A stretch of 64,000 nucleotides of DNA from Clostridia bacterium (GCA_902363595.1 CABJAP010000001.1:310001-374000); one strand, 5' to 3'. Shown: positions 54,108 through 63,290, counted from the stretch's first letter. Notes: a model not told the origin generated them from the sequence alone. A program made the numbers and translations.

Positions 54108-54791
54108 ATGGAAAAACTATTCCTTGTTGAAGATGAGCCCAAGATTCGCCAGGAGCTGGCCGCCTCACTGATCAAAAACGGATATTCTTGTATACTGGAG
54201 GATCAATTTGAGCATGTTGCGGAAGATATTCTGGCAGAAGCTCCTGATTTGGTTTTGCTGGATATTAATCTGCCCGTCCACGACGGATTTTATATCTGCC
54301 GGGAAGTGCGGAAAGTATCCCGTGTACCGGTGATCATGGTAACCAGCAGAGATTCGGATTTGGATGAAGTTATGAGCTTGAATACCGGAGCCGATGACTT
54401 TATTTCAAAACCTTACAACCTTCATGTGTTATTAGCTCGGATCGCTGCCGTACTCAAACGGAGCAGAGGAGGAAATGACCAGGCATTACTTAAATATAAA
54501 GGGGTATGTTTGGAATTGCTCAAGAGCAAAGTCTCCTATCAGAACCAAGAGATAGAGCTGACCAAAAATGAACTGGAGATTCTAAAAAAACTGATGAATC
54601 AAAAAGAGCAGATTGTTTCCAGAGACGAGCTGATCCGTACACTTTGGGAACAAGCTGAATTTGTTGAAGACGGGACTTTGACGGTCAACATCAATCGGCT
54701 TCGCCGCAAGCTGGAATCGATTGGCTTGAACGGGTTTTTAACAACGAAGCGCGGGCAGGGATATATGATCGAGTGGACCAATGAATTTTAA
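54108..54791 (+). CDS. bceR: Response regulator, OmpR/BceR type
   Basis: A 227-residue regulator. The receiver (1-120) has acidic VEDE, phospho-acceptor D52 in LVLLDINLP, switch T79 and K101 in FISKPYN. The winged-helix DNA-binding domain (about 130-225) has ELTKNELEILKKLM and the recognition area TVNINRLRRKLESIG. It overlaps the kinase gene by 11 bases, and a BceA/BceB exporter follows, so it belongs to the peptide-resistance BceRS group. Its probable target, TTACA-N4-TGTAA, lies just upstream of the exporter at 55786. Confidence 0.93.
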   Translation: MEKLFLVEDEPKIRQELAASLIKNGYSCILEDQFEHVAEDILAEAPDLVLLDINLPVHDGFYICREVRKVSRVPVIMVTSRDSDLDEVMSLNTGADDFISKPYNLHVLLARIAAVLKRSRGGNDQALLKYKGVCLELLKSKVSYQNQEIELTKNELEILKKLMNQKEQIVSRDELIRTLWEQAEFVEDGTLTVNINRLRRKLESIGLNGFLTTKRGQGYMIEWTNEF

Positions 54792-55776
54792 CACATACTT
54801 GAAAGAAAAAGGAATGCGGATCTTCTTTTTTCTATGTATTTATGCTCTGGCTGGCTGTTTCCTATATGCCACTGGTACAGGATTACCTGCAATCTGTCTG
54901 ATTGAAATCATCTTTTTGATGACTGGATGCGGGATGCTGTTCTTTGATTATGTAAAAAAAGTCCGTTTCTATCAGGAAGTGGCCAGCACCATCCATGTGT
55001 TTTCGGAAAATACAGGTTTGATGGAATTGCCGATGGAACCGGATTTTTGGGATGGAAAGATCGTACACAACATTTTGGAGCAATTGAAAACCGATTACAA
55101 TGATCAAATGGCTGCTCAAATGGGCCAAAATCGAGAATACCGCCAGTACATTGAAAGCTGGGTCCATGAAATAAAGCTGCCGATTGCAGCCGCCCAGATG
55201 CTGGTAACCAACTATCCCAGCAGGGAGACGGCCAGTATTGGAGAAGAATTGCAAAAGATTGAAGCATACGTACAGCAGGCGCTCTACTATGCCCGCAGCG
55301 AAGGGGTGGAAAAGGACTATCTGATCAGTCCGATTTCCTTAAAAGATTTGGTGCTAAAAGAACTGGCTGACTGTGCAAGGGATATGCTGGAAGCCAATAT
55401 ACGACCGGCAGCCGAAAATCTGGACTATCAAATTTTGGCAGACAGTAAGTGGTGCGGGTTCATTCTTAGGCAGATTCTTTCCAATTCCATCAAGTATCGC
55501 AGCAAGATGGACGGTATGATCCGCCTTACTGCGAAGGAAGAGGGGTCCTGCATCTGGCTTTCCATTTTTGATAATGGAATCGGAATATCGGAAAAAGATA
55601 TGGAGCGGATTTTTGAAAAGGGATTTACGGGGGAAAATGGGAGAAAATATGGCTCATCCACCGGCATGGGCTTATATTTATGTAAAAAATTATGTGATAA
55701 AATGGAAATGAAGCTGAATATTCATTCCGTTCAAGGAAAGGGTACGGAAGTGCGGATTGGATTTGTAAAAGCGTGA
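54781..55776 (+). CDS. bceS: Intramembrane-sensing histidine kinase, BceS type
   Basis: A 331-residue kinase with two N-terminal spans (about 13-30 and 35-54) and almost no outside loop, typical of kinases that read the flux of their partner exporter rather than a ligand. The phospho-acceptor is H129 in SWVHEIKLPIAAAQM. The ATPase domain has ILRQILSNSIKYRS (N box), IFDNGIGISEKD (G1) and GSSTGMGLYLCKKL (G2). Its gene overlaps that of the regulator; a gap of about 100 bases with an operator separates it from the exporter genes. Confidence 0.93.
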   Translation: MNFNTYLKEKGMRIFFFLCIYALAGCFLYATGTGLPAICLIEIIFLMTGCGMLFFDYVKKVRFYQEVASTIHVFSENTGLMELPMEPDFWDGKIVHNILEQLKTDYNDQMAAQMGQNREYRQYIESWVHEIKLPIAAAQMLVTNYPSRETASIGEELQKIEAYVQQALYYARSEGVEKDYLISPISLKDLVLKELADCARDMLEANIRPAAENLDYQILADSKWCGFILRQILSNSIKYRSKMDGMIRLTAKEEGSCIWLSIFDNGIGISEKDMERIFEKGFTGENGRKYGSSTGMGLYLCKKLCDKMEMKLNIHSVQGKGTEVRIGFVKA

Positions 55777-55785
55777 ACTGGGATC

Positions 55786-55799
55786 TTACAAAAGTGTAA
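55786..55799 (+). promoter_or_regulatory. BceR-type operator
   Basis: TTACA-AAAG-TGTAA fits the TNACA-N4-TGTAA inverted repeat bound by Bacillus BceR-like regulators. It sits between the kinase and exporter genes, about 50 bases before a possible -10 (TATGCT near 55843). Confidence 0.75.
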
Positions 55800-55875
55800 T
55801 ATTTCTGTCAGATAAATCGGTGGAAGGCTTAACTCCCTCCTGGTATGCTATAGAAAAGAAAAGGAGGAAGTTTAT

Positions 55876-56643
55876 ATGGAATATGTATTAAACGCAAAAA
55901 ACGTACAAAAGTATTATTACAATAAAAAGAACGTTACCAAGGCGGTGGATGATGTTGATCTCAAAGTACACAGAGGCGAGTATATTGGAATTATGGGTCC
56001 ATCAGGAAGCGGTAAAACGACTTTGCTCAACTGCATTTCGACCATCGATATTGTGACGGCGGGCCATATTTTTATCGGAGAAAAGGATATTACGACGCTG
56101 AAACAAAATCAATTGTCAGATTTCAGAAGAAACCGTCTAGGATTTATTTTTCAGGATTTTAATCTGCTAGACACCCTGACGGCTTATGATAATATTGCTC
56201 TGGCCCTGGCTGTGATTGGAAAGGAGCCAAAACTTATCGATCAAGCGGTGCATAGGATGGCAGAGGAGCTGGGAATTGAAGATATTCTTTCGAAATTTCC
56301 CTACGAATTGTCTGGAGGTCAGAAACAGCGGGTGGCCTGCGCCAGAGCAATGGTAAAAAATCCGTCTCTGGTATTGGCCGATGAACCTACAGGAGCATTG
56401 GATTCCAAATCGTCGAAAATGCTTTTGCAGAATCTGGGAGATATGAATGAAAAAAGAAACGCTACGATTTTGATGGTTACCCACGACGCCTTTACAGCCA
56501 GCCATTGCAAACGAATTCTCTTTATGAAGGACGGCAAATTGTTTCATGAGCTGGTAAGAGGATTGGATACGAGAAAGGAATTTTTCAAAAAGATCATTGA
56601 AGTCGTTTCTGTGCTGGGAGGTGACAACAACCATGTCATCTAA
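55876..56643 (+). CDS. bceA: ABC transporter ATPase, BceA type
   Basis: A 255-residue ATPase. Walker A GPSGSGKTT near residue 39, Q-loop FIFQDFNLLDTLTAYDNI, signature LSGGQKQRVACARAM, Walker [14 protein letters not shown], switch ILMVTHD. This is the intact version of what was lost at 2650. AAGGAGG precedes the ATG. With the permease overlapping its end, it forms the exporter arm of the Bce module that frees cell-wall precursors from peptide antibiotics such as bacitracin; the actual drug range is unknown. Confidence 0.94.
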   Translation: MEYVLNAKNVQKYYYNKKNVTKAVDDVDLKVHRGEYIGIMGPSGSGKTTLLNCISTIDIVTAGHIFIGEKDITTLKQNQLSDFRRNRLGFIFQDFNLLDTLTAYDNIALALAVIGKEPKLIDQAVHRMAEELGIEDILSKFPYELSGGQKQRVACARAMVKNPSLVLADEPTGALDSKSSKMLLQNLGDMNEKRNATILMVTHDAFTASHCKRILFMKDGKLFHELVRGLDTRKEFFKKIIEVVSVLGGDNNHVI

Positions 56644-58624
56644 AAAAGCAAAGATCCAGACAATGGCTCTTTTTCAGCAGATTGCCAGAAAAAACGTAAA
56701 AAACAACTTAAAAAACTATATGATTTATTTTCTGACAATGACGTTGGGCGTTGCACTGTTTTACACCTTCAATTCGACAAATGCCCAGTTTGCGATGATG
56801 AATATGAGAGATGAAGGCAGTTATTTAACATTTGCTTCTGCTACGCTGCTAGGGGTATCGCTGTTTATCTGTGTTATTATGGGGTTTTTAGTCAGCTATG
56901 CTAATCGCTTTTTAATGCGCAAACGGAAAAAAGAGCTGGGTATTTATATTAGTCTGGGCATTGACCAAAAAACAATTTCAAAATTGATTCAAAAGGAAAC
57001 TCTTTTGATTGGAGGGATCTCCCTGGCCGCCGGGCTGGCTGTCGGTATTTTTCTTTCCCAGGGGCTGGCTCTCATTTCCATGCAGTTTTTAGCTGTTCAG
57101 AACGCAAGTTATCATTTTGTATTTTCGCCTGGAGCCGCATTGGGGGCAATTTGCTTTTTCGGCCTATTGTTTTTTGTTATGTATCGGGTGAACAACCGAA
57201 CTTTAAAAAAGTACAAACTGATAGATCTGCTGTACGCAGATAAAAAAAATGAAAACTATCGTGAAAAATCGTCAGTCCAGAATCTCCTGATCGCAATCTT
57301 TGGCGGGGCTCTGATTATCGGAGGCTATTTGATGATTCTGGGTACAGATTCTTTAAGCCCGAAATGGGCGGGCGCTGGTATTGTATGCATTTTTATTGGA
57401 ACATTTTTTTTCATTTGGGCAGTATCAGGGGTGCTGCTGCTGGTCTGCAAACGGCGTAAAAAAAAGTATTACAGAGGTATCAACCTTTTTTCCGTTGCGC
57501 AGATTGCAAGCAAATTCAAGACCACAAATGTTTCCCTTTCAATCATTTGTATCCTGTTGTTCCTTGCTATCAGCAGTATGACCATTGGGCTGGGGATGGG
57601 AAAAAGCTTTTCCCAGGATTTAGATACGCTTACTGCTTATGATGCTACAGTAAGAAAGATTCAAGAAGAAGGTATGAGCGGCCGCCAGTTTGCCAAATTG
57701 CAGCTTGAACAAGATTTGGAAGAAAAGGGACTGAAGATCAGTCAGATCGGTGCGGCAGGGCAGATTTCAATATATGCTTTTCCTGATACGAAAATTCAGG
57801 GCAAGCAGGTCTATACAGTGTCTCTGTCGGACTATAATAAAGCGCGGATCATGCAGGGCCTTAAACCTGTTCAACTTTCCAGCAACAGTTATCTGCTGTC
57901 GGTAACAGATCGGGATATGATAGCAGAATTAAAAGAGTTTTTATCCCAAACTGACGGTGAACTGCAAGTCAATGGGGAAAAATTAAAGCCGGAAACCAAA
58001 AATTTGCTCAATATGGGTTACGCGGTCAGTAATGTAAATACTGGGGACGGGACGGCAATCGTCGCTGATGGACTATTAAAAGGAAAAACGCCGCAAATCA
58101 AATATTTAAATATCAACTATACAAAAGATGCGGAACATGCTAATAATGTCCTTGCCGACGGTCTTAGGAATTTACAGGATAAATCGTATTCACTGGCAGA
58201 AAAGAGTATGGTAATTGTTGAACTGACATCCAGCAATTTGATGATGTCCTATTTGGCAATTTACTTGGGCATCTCGTTTATGATCTGTGCCTGCGTAGTA
58301 CTGGCCTTACAGCAGATGGGAGAAGCGGAAGATAACCGGAAGCGGTACAGGGCTTTGAAGCAACTTGGCGTTCGATCCACTGCTATCCGAAAGTCTATTT
58401 TTCAGCAGATAGGCGTATACTTTGGATTGCCCTTGATACTGGCCTTGATTCACGTGGTGGTGCTCACTGTTGGTTTTTATATGATGCTGCCGCCGATGGG
58501 AATCCCCGCGATTATCTATAATACTGCTTTTGCAGCAATTGTTACCGGTGCTGTTTATGGAAGCTATTTCTTCCTCACATATTTGTCTGGAAAGTCTGCG
58601 GCGGAAGAAGATGTATCACAATAA
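56633..58624 (+). CDS. bceB: ABC transporter permease, BceB type
   Basis: A 663-residue membrane protein of the BceB family: N-terminal FQQIARKNVKNNLKNYMIYF with the first span, the first FtsX domain (LGIYISLGIDQKTISKL loop near 105), spans to about 320, a hydrophilic outside domain of about 200 residues (roughly 330-530), and C-terminal spans around RYRALKQLGVRSTAIRKS. The large domain contacts the sensor kinase and drug target in known members. ATG 56633 follows GGAGGTG and overlaps bceA by 11 bases; the frame extends upstream inside bceA. A terminator follows. Confidence 0.92.
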   Translation: MSSKKAKIQTMALFQQIARKNVKNNLKNYMIYFLTMTLGVALFYTFNSTNAQFAMMNMRDEGSYLTFASATLLGVSLFICVIMGFLVSYANRFLMRKRKKELGIYISLGIDQKTISKLIQKETLLIGGISLAAGLAVGIFLSQGLALISMQFLAVQNASYHFVFSPGAALGAICFFGLLFFVMYRVNNRTLKKYKLIDLLYADKKNENYREKSSVQNLLIAIFGGALIIGGYLMILGTDSLSPKWAGAGIVCIFIGTFFFIWAVSGVLLLVCKRRKKKYYRGINLFSVAQIASKFKTTNVSLSIICILLFLAISSMTIGLGMGKSFSQDLDTLTAYDATVRKIQEEGMSGRQFAKLQLEQDLEEKGLKISQIGAAGQISIYAFPDTKIQGKQVYTVSLSDYNKARIMQGLKPVQLSSNSYLLSVTDRDMIAELKEFLSQTDGELQVNGEKLKPETKNLLNMGYAVSNVNTGDGTAIVADGLLKGKTPQIKYLNINYTKDAEHANNVLADGLRNLQDKSYSLAEKSMVIVELTSSNLMMSYLAIYLGISFMICACVVLALQQMGEAEDNRKRYRALKQLGVRSTAIRKSIFQQIGVYFGLPLILALIHVVVLTVGFYMMLPPMGIPAIIYNTAFAAIVTGAVYGSYFFLTYLSGKSAAEEDVSQ

Positions 58625-58637
58625 TTGTTTTATGATC

Positions 58638-58673
58638 GGTCGGGGCCTCCTTCTTTGGGACCCCACCTTTTTT
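58638..58673 (+). terminator. Intrinsic terminator of the Bce operon
   Basis: GGT-GGGG pairs with CCCC-ACC around CCTCCTTCTTTGGGA, followed by TTTTTT. Confidence 0.8.
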
Positions 58674-58824
58674 AGGTCAGATGATTTAACAGGTTCCGGA
58701 CAATGAATGATTTTCTCGATACATAAGTATAAAATATCAAAATTTTACGAACTTGTGATTGACAAAAGGGTCAATTTCCATTAAAATTGTAAAAGTGAGT
58801 TGAAGGAAAATAATTCACGGATGT

Positions 58825-58907
58825 GCGGCTGTGGCGGAATAGGCAGACGCGCACGGTTGAGGGCCGTGTGGGCGACCGTATGGGTTCAAGTCCCATCAGC
58901 CGCACCA
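58825..58907 (+). tRNA. tRNA-Leu (anticodon GAG), CCA encoded
   Basis: Acceptor GCGGCTG pairs with CAGCCGC, discriminator A, then encoded CCA. Anticodon arm CACGG-TTGAGGG-CCGTG gives GAG, reading CUC/CUU. The long variable arm (TGGGCGACCGTA) marks class II. T arm TGGG-TTCAAGT-CCCA. Confidence 0.96.
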
Positions 58908-58911
58908 ATAT

Positions 58912-58949
58912 AAATCGTTGGAATGATTGCGTTTCCAACGATTTTTTTA
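58912..58949 (+). terminator. Terminator of the tRNA gene
   Basis: AAATCGTTGGAA pairs with TTTCCAACGATTT, followed by a T-run, five bases after the CCA end. Confidence 0.9.
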
Positions 58950-59002
58950 TTATGCAGGAAATAGATCAATTACGGGTATCTCTTTGAAGGACTTAAGATT
59001 GC

Positions 59003-59117
59003 TTCCTGGTCCTGACGCAGATTGAAGAGCGGGACTACGAAGCCGGGCTGTGCGCGGAAAGTTATGACGATATTCGAAAATACGGTGTTTCATTCATCAA
59101 GGAGAGCGGAAAACATT
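59003..59117 (+). pseudogene. Remnant of an AAA-ATPase/PD-(D/E)XK (DUF1703) gene
   Basis: In frame from 59003 the text reads FLVLTQIEERDYEAGL, then CAESYDDIRKYGVSFIKESGK. This matches the C-terminal end of the large AAA-ATPase-like proteins with a DUF1703 nuclease-type domain, where QIEERxYEAGLxAxGYxxIxKYGIAF is a common ending. A stop lies directly upstream, no start or ribosome site exists, and the rest of the gene (some 450 residues) is missing. Confidence 0.6.
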
Positions 59118-59189
59118 TCCGGTTCCAATTCAGGTCAATGGAAGTTATAGTAGTAACATACTTAACATTACAAAAGGAGAGTCATTATT

Positions 59190-60836
59190 GTGAAAAGAAT
59201 TGGAATTATTTTTATGATAACAGCGCTGCTGCTGGGAGGCGCTTTTACCTACGGACCCCAACGACCGGAAACTAGCTTTGCAGCGGCAGCCAAGGGCGAA
59301 TTGAGAGGAATATGGGTGTCGGTCTTTGATTTGCCCAAACTGGGGCTGAACGCTTCCAATGAGGCAGCCTTTATTAAGAATGCCGACCAGTTTTTAACCG
59401 ATGCCAAATCAAATGGAATTAATACGGTTTTTCTGCATGTACGCGCCTTTGACGATGCCATTTATCCGTCGAAGACCTTTAGAAGGAACCAGTATGTGTC
59501 CTCTTCCTACGACCCGCTGCAGCTGATGATCCAGCAGGCCCATAAAAAAGGTATGGAGCTTCATGCCTGGATGAATCCCTACAGGCTGGATTACAATTAT
59601 TATTTAGATCCGGCGCAAGCGTCCACCAGTGAGCGCATTAAAAAAGCCGTTTCCGAAGTGATGGCATATGATATCGACGGCATTCATTTTGACGACTATT
59701 TTTACCATGCAGAAAAGGGATACAAAAATGTCAATGGAACCATTACTATCCAAAAGGAGCAGGAACCTTCCCCACCTGTTAAGCGGGCCAACGTCAATGC
59801 GATGGTTAGTTCAATTTATTCCTACATAAAAACGAAAAAGGCGGATGCCGTTTTCGGTATCAGTCCCCAGGGCAGTCTGGAAAATTGCCGGCTGGGAGGA
59901 GCCGATATTGACCGCTGGATTTCGCAGAGCGGTTATGTAGACTATTTGATGCCGCAAATCTATTGGTCCAATCAATGGGGAAGCAAGGCCGACCGGGCGA
60001 TGTTTTCGGAGCGAATCGCAGAATGGAAAAGGCTGAATAATGGCAGGAAAACCCTATATGCCGGACTGGCCTTATATCGAACCGGCACCGCCATTTCCGA
60101 CGATCCGGGTTGGATGAAGAAATCGACCAATTTAAAAGATCAAGTCCAGATTTTGCGAAGCAGCGGTCTAGCAGGCTACACCTTGTTCAGCGGACAAGAT
60201 CTATACAGGAGCGCTGCTCAAAAAGAGCTTTCCCAATTGCGCGTGCTTCTTGGTCTGGAGACAGCGCCGTCTGTTCCCAAGCCAATTCCGGCGCAGGCGC
60301 TTCAGGTTTCGGCAAGCAGCTACAACTCTTTAAAACTTTCCTGGAAAACGCTGCCGGGTGTGAGCGGATATCAGATTTACAGAGCCGCTTCAAAGGGAGG
60401 CACTTATAAAAAAATCAAAACCATTGATAAAGCACAAACCAGTACCTATAAAGATTCCTCCCTGGTATCGGGCAAAAGCTATTATTATAAAATAAGAGGC
60501 TACAAAGGCAGCCAATACGGGGCGTTTTCCACGGTTAAAAGCGGAACGCCAAAACCGTCAGCACCTAAAATAAGCGTCAAGGCCGGCAAACGTTCTGCGG
60601 CCATCAAATGGAAGAAAATCTCCGGCGCCAATGGATATGTTCTGTACAGAGCCGCGGGCACTAAGGGAAAATTCAAAACAATCAGGACAATAAAGTCAGG
60701 CTCTACGATCAAATATACCAACAAAAAACTTGCGAAGAAGAAAAAATACACCTTCCGAATGCGTGCTTATCGCCTGGTAAAAGGAAAGCGGGTCTACAGC
60801 GGATACAGCAGCAAGGTAACGGTGCGCATAAAATAA
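59190..60836 (+). CDS. Secreted GHL10-type glycoside hydrolase with fibronectin-like repeats
   Basis: A 548-residue exported protein. Signal peptide 1-32 ends near SFAAAA. The GHL10/PF02638 barrel (about 37-345) starts ELRGIWVSVFDLPKLG and has INTVFLHVRAFDDAIYPS, MELHAWMNPYRLDYNYYL, IDGIHFDDYFYHA (probable catalytic acids) and YLMPQIYWSNQWGS. Relatives such as YngK and DigH act on peptidoglycan or its fragments; substrate here unknown. Two fibronectin-like modules (about 370-455 and 460-548) follow, the last very basic and ending RVYSGYSSKVTVRIK. Start GTG 59190 after AAAAGGAGAG. Confidence 0.88.
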   Translation: MKRIGIIFMITALLLGGAFTYGPQRPETSFAAAAKGELRGIWVSVFDLPKLGLNASNEAAFIKNADQFLTDAKSNGINTVFLHVRAFDDAIYPSKTFRRNQYVSSSYDPLQLMIQQAHKKGMELHAWMNPYRLDYNYYLDPAQASTSERIKKAVSEVMAYDIDGIHFDDYFYHAEKGYKNVNGTITIQKEQEPSPPVKRANVNAMVSSIYSYIKTKKADAVFGISPQGSLENCRLGGADIDRWISQSGYVDYLMPQIYWSNQWGSKADRAMFSERIAEWKRLNNGRKTLYAGLALYRTGTAISDDPGWMKKSTNLKDQVQILRSSGLAGYTLFSGQDLYRSAAQKELSQLRVLLGLETAPSVPKPIPAQALQVSASSYNSLKLSWKTLPGVSGYQIYRAASKGGTYKKIKTIDKAQTSTYKDSSLVSGKSYYYKIRGYKGSQYGAFSTVKSGTPKPSAPKISVKAGKRSAAIKWKKISGANGYVLYRAAGTKGKFKTIRTIKSGSTIKYTNKKLAKKKKYTFRMRAYRLVKGKRVYSGYSSKVTVRIK

Positions 60837-60839
60837 CGT

Positions 60840-60902
60840 AGTCGGCTTTGCCGATTCATAAAAGAAGTAGATTTTGTTGATATTTCCTATGCTATAAAGA
60901 AA
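60840..60902 (+). repeat. Dispersed intergenic repeat, short form
   Basis: AGTCGGCTTTGCCGATTC and what follows align with 52649-52733, but a 23-base block containing half of the palindrome is absent; GAT marks both edges of the difference. It starts four bases after the stop of the glycosidase gene. Confidence 0.75.
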
Positions 60903-60970
60903 TGCAGATTGCCCGGCCTGGGTTTCTCGGTTATAATACTCGTAACATCAATCGGAAAGCAGGTCGCGCA

Positions 60971-62671
60971 ATGAAGCAAGCAATGGATTTAAAAAAACAA
61001 CTATACGCCATCGACGGTAAAAGCTATGCGCTCTATAAGGAGCTGAGAGGCAGATACCAATTCGACCAATACGTTTTGGCATTGGATCGGATTCAAGGGG
61101 ATCCTTTCGCGCCGCCATCAGCCCTCAGCGTGAGGATTCCTTTTAAAGATACCGGAATCCCTCGATCTTACACAGAGAAAAAATATACCAGAATTGCTCT
61201 CCAGGATTTTCTGACCCGCAGGCTGGCAGCCCAGCTTGAGAACTTTACATTTCAAACTTCCGGTTCAGGAAAAAGCGGCCTTTTGACTACGTCCCGGTGC
61301 GGACAAACGGTCCTCGAGCGGACAGCCTGCCAGATTACGGAGGACAGCCTGATCGTAAGATTTCATGCTGGGTTCCCGGCAAATGGCCGGCGAATTCATG
61401 CCGCAGGATTGGAAAAAATGCTCTTTTCTTTTCTTCCTGTCTGCATGGAGAAAGCTCTGTTTTATTCCAACATGGATGGCCGGGAACTGGAAGCGGTTAT
61501 TTTCCTGGCAGAAGATCAACATGCGATCCGCCGGGAATTGAAAAAGCGAAATCTGGCTGCTTTCGTAGCAGACGGGTCTGTTCTGCCCCGGGAAAGCGGC
61601 ATATCGGACCGGCCGATGAAGGATTCTGTGGCTTTTTCTGCGCCCGATCGACTGCGAGTTACCATCCGGCTTCCCCACAGAGGGGAAGTGAGCGGAATGG
61701 GGATTCCCTGCGGCATCACCCTCATTGCCGGCGGCGGATACCACGGCAAGTCCACCTTGCTCAACGCATTGGAACAAGGCGTGTACAACCATATCGCAGG
61801 CGACGGCAGGGAATATGTGGTGACCGATGACAGCGCCGTTAAACTGCGTGCAGAGGACGGCCGGTTTGTTAAAGATGTAGATATTTCTCTCTTCATCAAC
61901 GATTTACCCAACGGGAAAGATACCGGCTGCTTTTCCACGCTGGATGCCAGCGGCAGCACTTCCCAGGCCGCCGGCATCGCAGAGAGCATTGAAGCGGGCA
62001 GCCGCCTGTTTCTCATAGACGAAGATACTTCCGCCACCAACTTTATGGTGCGGGATGCCTTTATGCAGGAGGTCATCTGCCGCAGCAAAGAGCCGATCAC
62101 CCCCTTTCTTGAACGGGCCGGACAGCTTTATGAACAAGCTGGCATTTCCACCATCCTGGTGGCAGGCAGCAGTGGCGCTTTTTTTTACATCGCGGACACC
62201 ATCATTCAGATGGATTGCTACCGGCCGGCGGATATTACGGAAAAAGTCAAAAAACTGTGCGAGAAGCATCCGCTTTCCAGTGGGGGCACCATACCGCTCT
62301 TTGCGCTGCCCCGGAGCCGCCGGATTATGAGCTGGCCCAGGAGACTGGAACAGGAGAAAAAGAAGCACAAGCCTCTAAAGGTAAGGCTTCACGACAAAGA
62401 TTCTTTTTCCATAGGCAAAGAAACGGTGGATTTGCGGTATGTGGAACAGCTGACCGACGTGGAACAGACCCAGTCGCTGGGCAGATTGCTGCTTTACGGA
62501 CTGGAACAGCTGACCGACGGCAGGCGGACGCTGCCACAGATTGCCGATCAGTTGGATGAACTGGTGAGGGGGCAGGGGATGGAAGGATTCTTTTCCGGCA
62601 GCCCGGTATGCGGATTCGCTGCTGTACGCAGACAGGAAATTTTCGCCTGTTTGAACCGGTTTAGACGATAA
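60971..62671 (+). CDS. PF09818-type predicted ATPase of the ABC class
   Basis: A 566-residue cytoplasmic protein. The N-terminal part has the family text AIDGKSYALYKELRGRYQF and RIQGDPFAPPSALSVRIP; the P-loop GGGYHGKST is at 254-262; later come DISLFINDLPNGKDT, the signature-like DASGSTSQAAGIAESIE and the Walker B RLFLIDEDTSATNFMVRD. The family is related to ABC ATPases but has no membrane partner; its role is unknown. I take ATG 60971, though the ribosome site is weak (an ATG at 60983 is also possible). The following gene starts 25 bases later. Confidence 0.88.
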   Translation: MKQAMDLKKQLYAIDGKSYALYKELRGRYQFDQYVLALDRIQGDPFAPPSALSVRIPFKDTGIPRSYTEKKYTRIALQDFLTRRLAAQLENFTFQTSGSGKSGLLTTSRCGQTVLERTACQITEDSLIVRFHAGFPANGRRIHAAGLEKMLFSFLPVCMEKALFYSNMDGRELEAVIFLAEDQHAIRRELKKRNLAAFVADGSVLPRESGISDRPMKDSVAFSAPDRLRVTIRLPHRGEVSGMGIPCGITLIAGGGYHGKSTLLNALEQGVYNHIAGDGREYVVTDDSAVKLRAEDGRFVKDVDISLFINDLPNGKDTGCFSTLDASGSTSQAAGIAESIEAGSRLFLIDEDTSATNFMVRDAFMQEVICRSKEPITPFLERAGQLYEQAGISTILVAGSSGAFFYIADTIIQMDCYRPADITEKVKKLCEKHPLSSGGTIPLFALPRSRRIMSWPRRLEQEKKKHKPLKVRLHDKDSFSIGKETVDLRYVEQLTDVEQTQSLGRLLLYGLEQLTDGRRTLPQIADQLDELVRGQGMEGFFSGSPVCGFAAVRRQEIFACLNRFRR

Positions 62672-62696
62672 AATGTGTGTGACAAAGGAGGAAAGT

Positions 62697-63290
62697 ATGA
62701 AAGAAGAATATGAATTTGGCCCGGAAAGGCCGGGGAATTTTACAGTTTCCGAAAAAAAGTTGAAAAAGCTCTGTCCTGAGCTTTATGGAACGGGTAAGTT
62801 TAACCCGTCCAAGATGTTTGCCAAATCATCCATCAAACGCTTTGTTAAAATTGGAGATTGCCAGCCGGCGGTGGTACTAAAGACAAAGCCGCTGATGGTA
62901 GCAGCGTTTGCTGATGAGCTGGATTGCATCGCCATGCTCCGGTTTCCCGAAAAACTGGCAGATACGTATGAGCTTGTGGAAGGAAGCCGGCTGCTCAGTG
63001 TGAATACCTATACGGAAATGGAAGGAATGCTCTGCGCCGACCTGGACAAGGGCCCGGAAGATTCCGGTATTTTTGAAGGTTTTCAACCGATCATTATCCA
63101 GTTCCTTTCTGATGAGGAATCGAGGATGGAGGAAATCATGGATTCTTTCGAGCCTGTTTTGTGGGAGAAAGCCTTTCAGCTGGGCAAAGAATACATGCGA
63201 AGCTATCCCGGCGTGTTTCGAGATGGAAATCCCCTTCGATCGGAAGAACTTTCCAAAGACTCTAAGCGGAAATTAAAAAAGAAGCTTTAA
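62697..63290 (+). CDS. Hypothetical protein
   Basis: A 197-residue soluble protein, mixed alpha/beta, with two cysteines in the central sheet region (DCQPAVVLKTKPLMVAAFADELDCIAML, quoted in two halves around VLKTKP) and a basic tail (KDSKRKLKKKL). ATG 62697 follows AAAGGAGG; a few codons upstream also lie in frame. I do not recognise the family. It probably shares a transcript with the PF09818 ATPase gene 25 bases upstream, and precedes the TetR promoter. Confidence 0.75.
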   Translation: MKEEYEFGPERPGNFTVSEKKLKKLCPELYGTGKFNPSKMFAKSSIKRFVKIGDCQPAVVLKTKPLMVAAFADELDCIAMLRFPEKLADTYELVEGSRLLSVNTYTEMEGMLCADLDKGPEDSGIFEGFQPIIIQFLSDEESRMEEIMDSFEPVLWEKAFQLGKEYMRSYPGVFRDGNPLRSEELSKDSKRKLKKKL

